From NCBI GenBank assembly GCA_950097015.1, contig CATNEN010000010.1, forward strand, positions 2,434,501 through 2,498,500: a stretch of DNA of 64,000 nt, given 5' to 3'. Shown here piece by piece: positions 53,594 through 64,000 of the stretch (the stretch's first letter is position 1; every line of letters starts with the position of its first letter). This DNA comes from Macrostomum hystrix. Taxonomy: Eukaryota > Platyhelminthes > Macrostomidae. A program made the translations under genes and the position numbers. The notes beneath the pieces were generated by a model. The model did no database searches, was not told the DNA's origin, and saw nothing but the letters and a program-made list of their open reading frames with translations.

Positions 53594-54851
53594 CTGTGGC
53601 TCGGTGCTGCTCCACATAATGAGTCGGACAGTAGAGCTCGTTGTCAAGCATTGCGAAGTTGTCCACCCTGTAAGAAGTTTTCGCCCCAATAGCACAAAAT
53701 TATAAGCGCGATTTTTCTCACTTCAGTTTACACTTCCACTTTTCTCACTTTATCTCCTTCCTATTCACTGATTGGCTGGCTCAGCGTGTATATTATATCT
53801 TGTCTCCTTCCTGTTCACTGATTGGCTATCTCAGCGTGTATAATGGTTCTCTTCTTCCTGTTCACTGATTCGCTGTTCTCTTCTTCCTGTTCACTGATTG
53901 GCTAGCTCAGCGTGTATAATGGTTCTCATCTCCTTCCTGTTCACTGATTGGCTGGCTCAGTGTGTAATAGTATCTCATCATATTTCGAAATCAATCGATT
54001 TATTCACGTGAACAGCGACCTACTCTAGCTGCAGGCGGCATTCCCGGCACCTGAAGCAGGGCCGATGGTAGACCCGGTCGTTCCAGCGCAGCATTTCCAG
54101 CGGATAGACTCGCTTGCGGCACAGCTGGCAGCTAGACGGTCCGGGCTGTGCCGGCGGTAGCTTAATTTTAATTAGAAAACACTATGGATATGATTGATGG
54201 ATATGGATACTGCTGGCCCAATGAGCTGCTTCAATTCACAATCTTGATACTTATTTGTTCATCAAAATAACTTACAGAAGCGTCAAGAGTCGATCGAGAA
54301 TCTGTTTGAGCAGTTTGGGCAGTTTGAGCAGTAGCCACTACGGATAGATTGGCCAGCGCAGAGGACTGACCCGCTGCGGTGGATGACGCGATGGCAACGA
54401 GTTCGTCGATGAGCTGGTCGGACGCTGAGGTGGCTGGGGAAGCAAGTGAAGTTTCAGAGCTGAGCAACATCTGGTGGCCTGACATGCCGTGTTTCAGTCC
54501 GGAATCCGGAATCCGGACCCTCCCCAATCCCCAGGGATCTCTCCCACTGCAGTCTTGGATTAGCGGCTCCTGGAATCCGGACCCTCCCCAATCCCCAGGG
54601 ATCACTCCCACTGCAGTCTTGGATTAGCGGCTCCTGGAATCCAGACCCATTCCAATCCCCAGGGATCACTCCCACTGCAGTCTTGGATTAGCGGCTCCTG
54701 GAATCCGGACAGCAACTCAACTTGTGTCTGCCTTTGGCTCACCTGCCGAGCCGCAGTCGTCCCAGGTGGACTCCGAGGAACTCCCGGCCTGGCTGACGCA
54801 GCTGCCCGCGAGGCCGTCTGACTGGCATTCAACAGCATCACCTGGCGAGGC
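53594..54851 (-). CDS. LIM-domain protein, four linked exons (EPLIN/MICAL-type LIM)
   Basis: On the - strand, exons 54851-54743, 54478-54276, 54160-54024 and 53667-53594 join in phase (1, 0, 2; exit phase 1). They encode an acidic Ser-rich lead (SSSESTWDDCGSAG), a helical part (SASDQLIDELVAIASSTAAG) and a full LIM domain split by an intron: CQLC...H-RPC-FRC-REC, then NELYCPTH, i.e. C-x2-C-x17-H-x2-C-x2-C-x2-C-x17-C-x2-H. The VYPLEML stretch and spacing recall the actin-linked LIM proteins EPLIN, MICAL and XIRP. LIM domains are protein-binding zinc modules. The 5' and 3' ends are not determined: it may start in the exons at 56.9-59.7 kb. Introns include a 64-bp and a CCAAT-rich repeat. Confidence 0.7.
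53740..53970. repeat. CCAAT-containing tandem repeat in LIM intron
   Basis: Four to five imperfect copies of a roughly 45-60-bp unit (core TCCTGTTCACTGATTGGCT) lie in the intron between the two LIM half-exons. Each unit has ATTGGCT, the reverse of a CCAAT box, so it could bind NF-Y, but no promoter role is shown. Confidence 0.8.
54500..54712. repeat. 64-bp tandem repeat in LIM intron
   Basis: Just over three copies of a 64-bp unit (core CCCACTGCAGTCTTGGATTA), with few differences, lie between the exons ending at 54743 and starting at 54478. Confidence 0.92.
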
Positions 54852-54930
54852 CTGCAGCGCATGGCAGGGAGGGACATTGGGACTGGACCTCTTGAGCTGC
54901 TCTAGTCAACAACTTTCAATGCCTCTGAGA

Positions 54931-55400
54931 GATCTCTGCTATCTAGTCATTTGTCTATTTCGTTTTGAGTCTAGTCAGGAAGATCTCTGTTATCTAGTCA
55001 TTTGTCTATTTAGTTTTGAGACTAGTCAGGAATATCTCTGTCATCTAGTCATTTGTCTATCTAGTTTTAAGTCTAGTCAGGATGATCTCTGTTATCTAGT
55101 CATTTGTCTATTTAGTTTTGAGTCTAGTCAGGAAGATCTCTGTTATCTAGTCATTTGTCTATTTAGTTTTGAGTCTAGTCAGGAAGATCTCTGTTATCTA
55201 GTCATTTGTCTATTTAGTTTTGAGTCTAGTCAGGAAGATCTCTGTTATCTAGTCATTTGTCTATTTAGTTTTGAGTCTAGTCTGGAAGATCTCTGTTATC
55301 TAGTCATTTGTCTATTTAGTTTCGAGTCTAGTCAGGAAGATCTCTGTTATCTAGTCATTTGTCTATCTAGTTTTGAGTCTAGTCAGGAAGATCTCTGTGC
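54931..55400. repeat. 51-bp minisatellite
   Basis: Nine copies of a 51-bp unit (core TGTTATCTAGTCATTTGTCT). Since 51 is a multiple of three, a false 251-codon ORF appears on the + strand. It lies upstream (in - strand sense) of the LIM exons. Confidence 0.95.
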
Positions 55401-56130
55401 CATTAATTATGTTGTGTCTGAGCACAGTAGCTTTATGCTTGAGTCGGTCGACGGAGGTTTGAGACGACAGAGCTCTTAAAAAACCGCAAAAAGACTGGAC
55501 ACATTGAAGTGAATTTAAAGTTGAATTTGATTCGGCAACTGCATAAATGTAAGTTAGTCGCTAAATATATTTTAGAAAAAATCCAAACACAAAGCAATGC
55601 CGCAACTCCACATTGGCTGTCTGGTCTGAACTGATTGTGGGGAGTTGTCAAACTGCATGGGACTATTGGCAATAGTTTGGAATGCGAAGGAAATCAGCAA
55701 GACACCGCAACCGTTGGAATAGAAAAGTTTGGCCCGGATCTGGCGCTGAACTAGCTGATGAGAGGCAGAGCAGGCGGATGAAAATATGACTAATTTTTGC
55801 TCTAGAATAACTGTGCCAATAAAAACTTGAGGATCATGCTACTGAAAGTAGGCGAATATGCTAATTTGCCAGAATTCGCTGCTCTAAAACCTATATTAGG
55901 AATTCAAGCTTCAGTTCATGCAACTAAACTTATAATAAGCTCGGCAAATCAGCGTAAGGTGTGGAAGAACCAATAAAACTGAGCCCTGGGTTGAAAGTTC
56001 TGGCAACAATCGCAACATACTACTGGTAGGCGCTCAGCGCTGATTGGGCGGCCGGCCAGGATTTGAGAGAAAGTAACTAAGACGTAGAAAATTTGGCCAC
56101 CCGGTTTGATTAGCAACAAAGGGGGAGGGG
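55401..56130. other. Spacer or intron on the - strand gene
   Basis: AT-rich sequence, no exon supported. On the - strand it would be intronic if the LIM exons and the upstream exons are one gene. Confidence 0.4.
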
Positions 56131-56205
56131 AAGCTGTCATCTTCTTCTTCGAAGCCCGCACTGGCTTGGACGAAGACTCCGCGCAGTCAGGAAAGTCACC
56201 TGGAA
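56131..56205 (-). CDS. Candidate small exon (DFPDCAESSSKP)
   Basis: On the - strand an acceptor-like AAACCTTCCAG is followed by a frame giving DFPDCAESSSKPVRASKKKM, Ser/Lys-rich like the neighbouring exons. The downstream donor is not clear. Low confidence; codon composition and location are the only support. Confidence 0.25.
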
Positions 56206-56547
56206 GGTTTATGAAAGTGTTTTTATTACCAACGAGCAATAAACAATTAAATTACGAAAACTGGTTCGAATCTCTCTCATTTTTAGATCATGTTTGCACT
56301 TTTCTAGCCTCTGAAACAGATCGGTTTCAGCTCTGCTCAGTCCCTCTCCGCTGCTCTCTGTCCTCCAATTGCTCAGAGGAAGCTCTGAAGGCCAATAAAT
56401 TCAAAGCTGTGGGACAGCACAGCTGCGGCCCGCAAACCCCCTTGCTCAGACGGAGCAGACGCGGTGCAAACTGTCTCTGGGCTTCTCAGAGTTCAGTGTA
56501 CTCAGCCACGCAAGCAGCGCTACTCAGGCCACCCGGCAAGCTGCATT

Positions 56548-56720
56548 AGCCCTCCTCCTTGACTGCCCTGCTGTCCCCTGCTTGCTGGGGTTGAAGTGCC
56601 TCGCCTTCACGCTGCCAGGGCGAGCGCTTGTTGGTCTTGGCGGCACTGGTATCCAGGGTCTGGGGCGCACCAGTCACCACCGAGTCCCCACAGCACAAGT
56701 TGCGAATGCTGCGAATTCCA
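56548..56720 (-). CDS. Candidate C-terminal exon of the Gln-rich gene
   Basis: On the - strand, acceptor GAATTCGCAG is followed by a frame that fits phase 2 of the preceding exon and encodes TSAAKTNKRSPWQREGEALQ and a stop (TAA). If used, the large protein would end here rather than at the in-frame TAA that overlaps the donor GTAAAG of the previous exon. A second acceptor (GATACCAG) in the same phase is also possible. Confidence 0.35.
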
Positions 56721-56931
56721 AGATCTACTATTGATCTACAGCAACTCCCAACTACTCAAAGGCGAATTCCGAGCAAAAGCTTTAGCTTTAAAAGCTTTCA
56801 GATCCCAGTTCCACATGCAACTTTAGCTTAAGTTTAATTACGCGCTCTTTAAAGCGTTTTTTGGGTTCATTCAGTCATAAATATATTTTTAGATGCATGG
56901 TGAGCAAGTGATGCGGGGAGCATACCTTTAC

Positions 56932-59434
56932 TGCCCGCCCGCCCGGTCAATGATCTCAATCTTGGGCCTGTTAAAGTAGTCGCTGGCCCAGTGCTCCCGC
57001 TGCTCTCGCTTATTCACCAGCGAGCTGTCACCGAAGTAGAAGGTCTTTGAGTCAGCGGCGGCGTTGGCAGCTCCCGACGCCGGGGTCACGCGCCGCAGCT
57101 GCGCGGACACAGCCGGAGCTGCCGCCTGACGCCCGGCTGCGTGGCCATTGCTGACTGGCTGGTATCGAGCCGGCGTTATCAGCTGCTGGTAGGAGGACAG
57201 GAAATCGCCACCAGCCTGTTGGCTGGGCTGCTGATTGAACCGGCTGGCCAGAGCACGCACCCGACCGCCGCCGCCGCCACGCGAAGAACTGCCGGACGAG
57301 GAGGCAGCTGAGGCCGGGCGCGGCTGCTGAATCGCTGGAGCCGCGTTGTAGGCGGTGCCGAGACTGCGCGGGGCACCTCCGTTCTCGGCGGAGAACCAGA
57401 ACCCGGAGTCGGCACCGGTGGATCTCGCGTAGACCACCGCCTGGCGCATGATTTCAGCTCCCGGCTCTCGAGACCTGCCGTCCAAATCCCCGATGTCAGT
57501 GCCGGTGTCGTCTTCATCGGATGAGGACGGGCTGAGGTAGCCATACGGCAGCTGCTGAAACTTGCGCACCGGGTATTCCACGGTGGACACGTGCCTAGGC
57601 GGGCCGCCACCACGGGCTGGTGGCAACTGCTGAATGTCCGTGCGCTGCACGAGAATCTCCATTCGCGGCTGCTGCGGCCTGTGCTCAGACATTGAGCGAA
57701 GAGTTTCCGAACTCGGTGGGCTGGCAGCATACTTAGACCGCTGCTGCTGCTGCTGCTGTGAGTCGAGGGCTGGCTCACAGGCGTGAAAGTAGATGTTCCG
57801 CTTCAGCCAGTACTGAATGCGTTCATTAACTTCGACGTTGTTTTCCCCAGAGTCAGCTGTCGGATTGTAAGACTGCTGGACTTGTCGCGGCGCTGGTCGC
57901 TGCTGCCTCTGCTGCTGCTGCTGCTGCCTCTGCTGCTGCTGCTGCTGCTGCTGCTGTCCACTGGTACCGAAAATTTCGTCCAAGTCAATATCAGTCACCG
58001 ATCGGTCTCTGAAGACCTTGTCCGGGACAAGCAAAATGCTGCTGCGTGCACTGCCGGAGCCTCCGATGTGCTGATGGCTGACGGATGTCTGCAAGGCCGG
58101 AGAGGACGCCCCTCGATTGGGGTCCCTTACGTAGGCTTTGTGGGCTCAATAATAGACACGCCGATTAGGCACTAGCTACGGGGGCAAGCGGCATGCACGA
58201 AGGCGACTCGCACCAGAAGAAAGAAAAAGAAACTATTGAACTGGATATTGACATATGACCTTGCTAGGGACAGTAAACTGCGTTCTTGTGAAACCCTGAC
58301 TTAATCATCTACGTAGCCTGCGTGGAGTTGCGGCACTGCGAGCTAAAAAACTTTCGACACCAACTGAACTCGCAAACTCACCGGTTCCAAGTTGCGCAGC
58401 GCGCTGTCCACCGCATCAGCTGCCGCCGTACGCCTGTCTTCTTGAGCGCGCCGTGGCTGCAGAACTTCCGTCGCCACTGAGCGGTCTACGGGGCCTGCGC
58501 TGCTTGCCTCGGTCAGCGAGTCCTCATCCATGCTTCGGCGCCGTCTACGCTGTTGGTCATGGCGTCCTGGTGGGCTGCTGCTTCGGTACCCGGATGTGGT
58601 TGCGCTTGAAGTCGGCGCCAGGCCGGCCTGCGGTGCTGGCGACTGCGAGCGCGACCGGTTCCGCCCGGGGCTCGGGCTGACGCGACGGAAGTCCGGCATT
58701 GGTTTCGCCCGAAAGGGCGGATTTTCCGATGGCTTGCAGTCGTGACGCTTCATAGAAGGGCTCGGCTGACGGGCTTGCGACGGCGGCGGTGGCGCTGGCA
58801 CGTATTTTCGCTCCGCTGCTGGTTTCAGGCTCGGAGGCATCTTGGCTCGGCCAAAGTTTTGACGCGAAGGCGGCGACTTGTTCAGGAGTGGCCAGTCAGT
58901 AGCATCGCAGCCGGTGTCAACATACAGCGGCTTCTGTGGTGGCGGAGGAGAAGTTCCACGATTTGTTCGGCTCTGTCGCTGACGAGAGCGACGGTTCCCG
59001 CCGCTGTCCGTCGCAGTTCGCAATGGTGCCTCGTCGCCATCATCCAAGCTGTCGTTCGAAGCAATGGAGCCATCGTTTCGCCTTCGACGACGAATCGGAG
59101 AACTGCCTGTGGTGACTTTTTTGTCGCTGGTGCCGACTCCGGTGCTGCGTGTGGTCGGCTTCGATGCGGCCCGCTCTTTCTGCTCCCGCTGAGCCTGCAG
59201 GTCAGGCGTTGAGCGCGCGAGAGAGGAAGCGTTCGAGGGTGCCCTGCGCACTGGGCTGGGCGAGTGGGAGTGATCCGAGACGGCGCAATCTCGCAACAGG
59301 TCGTCAACGCTGCCTGTGTTGTGCTTGCGTCGGCTGTGTGGCGACTTGTAAAGCTCTCGGGCCGCCTTTAGTCGGTGCATTCGCGCTGCTTCGCCGTGCA
59401 GAAGGTCTCCGCCGGCTGGATAGAACGGCGGCTG

Positions 59435-59478
<44 letters not shown>

Positions 59479-59743
59479 GCGGCGTTTGTTGCTCCTTCTT
59501 GGGGCTCGGCACTGCATCGTCATCAGTTGCCCAGGGCGGCCGGCTGCCGTACAATGTCTGGCTGCCCATACGGCGCCGAGTCTCCACTCTGGGTGGCGCG
59601 TCGATCATCCGGCTGGCCGGCTGGGCCGCTCCGGCCTGGCCCGTCGGCGGCTGCGCCAGATTGGGCGTCGATCGCGCAGCTGACATTGGCGCCGAAGAGC
59701 GCGATCCGAGCCGCCTACCGCCGGCGCCCGAGGAAATCGGCAT
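56932..59743 (-). CDS. Large disordered Gln/Arg/Ser-rich protein (2 long exons)
   Basis: On the - strand, exon 1 (59743-58382, ATG, donor CCG-GTGAGT) and exon 2 (58088-56932, acceptor CCTTGCAG) join in phase 0 into more than 800 residues. The protein is mostly disordered: a 12-residue Gln run at about residues 90-105, SR/RS-type and Pro-rich stretches in exon 1, two more Gln runs in exon 2, and short conserved-looking islands (SVTDIDLDEIFG, NERIQYWLKRNIYFHACEP, REHWASDYFNRPKIEIIDRA). No named family recognised; a cytoskeletal or scaffold role is a guess. Exon 2 either ends at the TAA that overlaps donor GTAAAG (56928-56930) or is spliced in phase 2 to an exon near 56.7 kb. The LIM exons further along the same strand may belong to the same gene. 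Confidence 0.65.
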
Positions 59744-61855
59744 TCCGCAATGGGTATTTGTGAGCTGAGCTGCTGTAGAGGGTTCAAGGCAGGTGTTGTT
59801 TTGAGTTGGTTTTTATGGCAGGCGTAGGTACTCGACTGATATAGCGGAGCAGAAATGGCTGCTTTTAGAAACTGTAGCAAATCTGAGGTAATGTTCCGCA
59901 CGGGCGCCCTGAATTCCAGGGAAATTCAATAACCCACTGGGTCGATCTCGAGCCGCAACTGACTATATTTGCATATTTTGCGGTGTAATCTGAAATTTAC
60001 TCCGCTGAATTTTTTCTCGGTGTGGGGTTGTTTAGGGGTTGAATAGCAAGAAGAAAATGATTTGGTGGAGCAAAATATTTGTGGTAAATCGCATGTTCTC
60101 AGTTTAGCTGAAGCATTTGATTAAATTGTGTCATGCGCAATGCTCAGCTCACCTTGCCGTTCGGTTTGTGCGCGAGTCCGGGGAGTTCAGGCCAGGCAGC
60201 GAGGAGAGAAGAATTGCGAAACAAACAAGGCAGCACAAGTTGTGGGCTTTTATGCTTTGCAACGCCCCACACTTCCCGTTCCTCTCCATTCCGCTCCCAA
60301 TGGCTTCTTTGCTGAGCTCACGGAAGGGGTGGGGCCGTTGTCGTGAGCTGACTGGACCTAAATGGGCGGCGTCTCAGTTTTGCAAAGCGCTATTTGGGAG
60401 CGGGTACAGCGGTAGAACCGCATGACGACTGGAGTGGAAAGTCCGGCCTGCGCCGTCCTGAGCTACACTGACAATGCAGGGGTATGCAGCCCAGCCCGGA
60501 CCTTTCTGATCCGATATGGCGAGGAAAATCAATCGGTCCTATTCGTCCGACAGAGTTGCCGATTTAACTGCTGGCGATCGATTCGCCAGGGTGGGTGGGT
60601 TTCCATTGTGGAATAGAAACAGCAGCCAAGCTGCGGGCTCGACACTCCAGAAACTGGATATTCAAAGAGCGGCGAGAGAGTTTGTTGAACAGGTAGCACC
60701 CCTAAATTCCTCCGGGGTCAGGACTTCGGGAAGCTAAAATATTGAAAATTGTCTTCAGTGGACGTTAGCCCCAGAGTAGCAATGTGTGCCGGACAGTTGA
60801 TAGTCAGAGCATTGCAACACTGGCAAAGAACTGTCCACACTGTAATGCAACACCGCAGCCTCGATCGAGGTTAGTTGGAACAGAATTTGCCTATCAAACT
60901 GTGCAAACACGCTAAAATGAAGTCGTCAGTCTTAAAGGTAGAGCGAGCTGCCATGTTAAGAATCTACACAGAAATGTATTTAAATAAATTCTACAGTTGA
61001 TCGCCTTCTGTTAACTGTTTTCAACAAAACCCTTTAAACGCCTTGGCGTAAACATTCTACTAATAGTTAATAAGCATTCAATCGCTTTAGCGATGCCAGG
61101 ACGGTAACAAATCTTTAATATATAGTCATGGTGATGAGCTTCCGATATCGGAAGGGGATGATATATCGATTAGTAGACACAGAAAAGCGCATCAGTGTAA
61201 TTGAGCAAGAAAATATTAACCCCGAAGATCCGCAGCTCGCTAGAGCAAGCTTGCGTTCCTTGTTTTTTACGCTGTAGAGCTTGAGCTGTATGACTGATCT
61301 GTGAATAATGCAAAAAATGTTTGTGAATCCAGTTTTTTTCAGCTTTTCAGCAGGAAAGAGCAAATTCTGGTAGTTGGAGGGGGGAAATTTAGCAACCACT
61401 AATTGGTGGCTTACTGATTCTCCCCCTAAGCAATTGCAATTGTAGTACAATTAATATTTACGTGATTTACAAAACAAAATTGCTTCGAACATTCGTTAAT
61501 GTGTTTTTCGACCGTCAACTTAAAAAATTCGCGATTATGGCTAATTGGCCCGGTCAAATACAGAAATCAGGTGGATTACCAGTCTGATTCTGTGAATTAC
61601 TGCTACTGATTCCTGAACTGCCTTATTTGAGAATAATGCTACGCCATCTATCAATGTTGTTAGGCATAAAAGATTAAGATTTCATATTTAAAGATTATAG
61701 GATTTCATATTTTCTGCCAGCTCTATCATTTTAGCCTAGATAAAAGTTACAATTGGCCTGGCTAGCGGACAGCTGATTATTTTTTACATGTCGTAAAATG
61801 AGTTGCCGATGTACATGCTAATTTTTTACATTATTAGGGCCTACAAGTTACAATG
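59744..61855. other. Upstream region of the - strand gene and spacer
   Basis: It should contain the promoter of the - strand gene. Several + strand ORFs of 60-100 codons near 60.1-60.7 kb have no recognisable features. From about 60.7 kb the sequence becomes AT-rich with no gene supported. Confidence 0.4.
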
Positions 61856-61862
61856 GATCCTA

Positions 61863-62287
61863 GACACTTCGTCATCTTACATTTTTGTCATCCTACAACT
61901 TCGTCATCCACTTGGAAGGTAGGACACTTCGTCATCCAGCCAATTGGCATGCTTTAAAGTTTGGTCAGTTCGTCATCTACTAATAACAAATAAGCAATTA
62001 AGTTCGTCATCAATAAAGTGAGGGTGGGTGGTGAGGCAGAGGTGTGAACACACTTCACATCTTAAAATGCCAAAAAGAGGTGTCAAAACTGATTTCATTA
62101 TAAGAGTTGAAAGAAAGGTGCCAACACGATGTGAGGAGGTGGGGAGGGGTGGTTCTGTACTAAGTTTGAAAACTTTTGTTTTATAGATGACAAAGTGTCC
62201 ACAAGTCTAAGTCTCTTCACCATCCACCCTCTGAGATATTGGACAGATCGTCATCTGGATGACAAAGTTGTAAGATGACGAAGTGTC
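61863..62287. mobile_element. MITE-like element with terminal inverted repeats
   Basis: GACACTTCGTCATCTTAC at 61863-61880 is perfectly complementary to 62270-62287, and similarity continues inward (TTTGTCATCC) and outward (GGGCCTAC). The interior repeats ACTTCGTCATC several more times. At about 425 bp with terminal inverted repeats and no ORF it fits a non-autonomous DNA transposon. GTTACAATGG-like words flank both sides but a clean target-site duplication could not be fixed. Confidence 0.6.
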
Positions 62288-64000
62288 CAGGTAGGCCCCT
62301 ACCGTTACAATTGGCCTAGCTTAGACGCTTAATTAAGCTACCATGTGCTATACTTTTGTTATATATAAGTTCTCTTTGCCTATGACAATATTTTTTATGG
62401 AGAAAAAATGTCTGAATCTCCTTTTGCAAAAATTTATACATTTATTGGTCATGCCTAATATATATTGGCCTAGCTGATAAGGAAGTAGGCCCTAATGTGT
62501 TATTCAAGTAATAGGTATTCAAGTAAGCCTAGCTAATGTTGAATATGGGTCTTATTTTATATATAGCCTATAGGCTATTATAATATTGAATATGGTCTTA
62601 GGGGCTGTCCAGCCATTTGCAAATCAGAAGAGTCTCGAAGTCTTTAAAATCCAAACTATAGTGAGGGCTCATTAAAAATCAGCCAAATTTTTGTGCCCAA
62701 AACAACTCTATGTGGCTACTATGGGCCATAGACAACTCCCATTCGTCATTCCGCGTCATTGGCACCATTTTAAAAGAAGAAAATAATTTCGCAAACAAAA
62801 GTAAATTTATGCCAGCCTATTGTATATGCTATATGCTGGTATTCATTCACTTACACATAGCATATATACCTCCAATGCATAGGGTAGCCAATGATTTTTT
62901 CTGGGGAGTCATAGGCCTATACTCAGCTAGTTAACTAGCTAGCCACATGCCAACCCCAATGGCATTGAAATGCAGCTGCATAATAGGGCCTACTTATACT
63001 AAATACTTACTCTAAATACTTATTTAGAGCAAAATAAGTTTTATAGCAACTTTTTTTTATAAATATATTTACTACTTTAATTGCCAAATGCAAAACAAAT
63101 AACTATGCAGTTTAATATGCAGTCTGTCCTAGACACTAAATATACTACTGGCTCTTAATTAGTAAAGTAAGTAACAATACAGACAAACTGTTTAACATTC
63201 TAAGGTCTAAAAATAGAAAACAAGGGAATAAAATTAATAATTAAACTGGTACTAGCAGATAGCTAGCCCTTTGATCTGGTCATCTTGGTATAGGCCTATC
63301 TTAAGAAAAATACAAATTCTAGTTGAAGTTTATAAATATTTAAATACTGTTCAATTTCTTGCTGATTAAAAAATATATTTTGAGCAATAGCTAGCCTATT
63401 TATTCTTAGCTTTCTATAGCCATAGATAATTGTTTTAAAACACTAGATTAGCCACTAAATACTTTATAAACAAGGAATTCTATTGCTTGATTTTACTTAT
63501 CTCTATCACTAAAATGAGTACTCATACTTTCAGTGATCTGGAGTCTACTCATAAAAAAAATTATTATTAGCCTATTTGCTTTTGAATTAGATTTTTACTA
63601 TGAAATGCATTTTTTAATTTGAGACAGACATAAAGCATGTGTAATTTTTTGAAACTATGAAGTTTTTTTTCAAGTATGCAAATATGTGAAGGCAACATGA
63701 TTAACAGTAGAACTACTAAGGGGGATTTTCCCCCTGACAATTTTTTTGCTGCACCCAAACGGAACAATGCAAGCACATGAAACTCAAGAACACGAGCCAA
63801 CTTTTTGTTGCGCATCTTCTGAAACAAGAAACAAGTTGCCAGCTCTTTAGTTTAGACTGTCAAGATATTCAATGTTTCTGGCCGAAGGTCCGATTTTTCC
63901 CATAAGAGCTAGTGTATTTTATACACCCCTATACACAAATTTGCACTGCGCCTCAGTGCGGCCTTTCCAGACCTTCAAACTTTATCAGCATATCACCCGA
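62288..64000. other. AT-rich right flank
   Basis: No gene, RNA or element is supported. The palindromic word TAGGCCTA recurs, as it does in the left AT-rich flank. AGTAGAACTACTAAGGGGGA and TTTTCCCCC near 63710 resemble the start of the dispersed repeat at 27005, too briefly to call. Confidence 0.4.

Noticed and set aside
54724..55479. 251-codon + strand ORF with Ser/Leu/Cys repeats
   Set aside because: Made by a 51-bp minisatellite (multiple of three); no unique sequence, and its first part overlaps a better-supported - strand LIM exon.

Overview
The window is animal nuclear DNA. It carries intron-bearing genes for metazoan families: a TRPC-type cation channel, a muscleblind-like RNA-binding protein, IAP-type BIR/RING proteins, a candidate RFamide precursor and a possible 7B2-like protein. 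GC-rich exons lie among AT-rich spacers and an extreme density of private minisatellites, with two degraded non-LTR retrotransposons. This look suits a free-living flatworm (Macrostomum-like) or another lophotrochozoan; that placement is an inference.

Left part (1-16.5 kb): an AT-rich flank holds a perfect hairpin and a foldback-like repeat. Then, all on the + strand, come a UBXN7-type ubiquitin adaptor, mitochondrial ribosomal protein bL33m, a double-RING protein, a DNAJC16-type J/thioredoxin membrane protein, and an unrecognised acidic coiled-coil protein. Large minisatellite blocks separate them or fill their introns.

Middle (16.9-30 kb): a 2.4 kb array of a 13-bp unit (which fakes ORFs of more than 800 codons on both strands), a small secreted precursor on the - strand ending in RFG (candidate RFamide), a seven-exon TRPC channel whose introns are mostly minisatellite and one of which holds a tRNA-derived SINE, and a secreted Cys-rich protein with a 7B2-like PPNPCPxG motif.

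IAP cluster (30-48.1 kb): four paralogues of a one-BIR, UBA-like, RING protein whose linker is an in-frame 21-bp (7-residue) minisatellite of 4, 21, 7 or 9 units. Copy A is inverted and split by a 4.0 kb non-LTR element that encodes a 2A-like motif just before its endonuclease; copies B and C look intact; copy D has a one-base insertion next to the BIR zinc ligands. A second non-LTR element is inserted inside a minisatellite between B and C.

Right part (49-64 kb): a single-exon muscleblind-like CCCH protein, then - strand exons encoding a LIM domain and a long disordered Gln-rich protein (one or two genes), then about 4 kb of AT-rich DNA with a MITE-like inverted-repeat element. The genes have unrelated cellular roles, apart from a possible neurosecretory theme (RFamide precursor, TRPC, 7B2-like) and the clustered IAPs.
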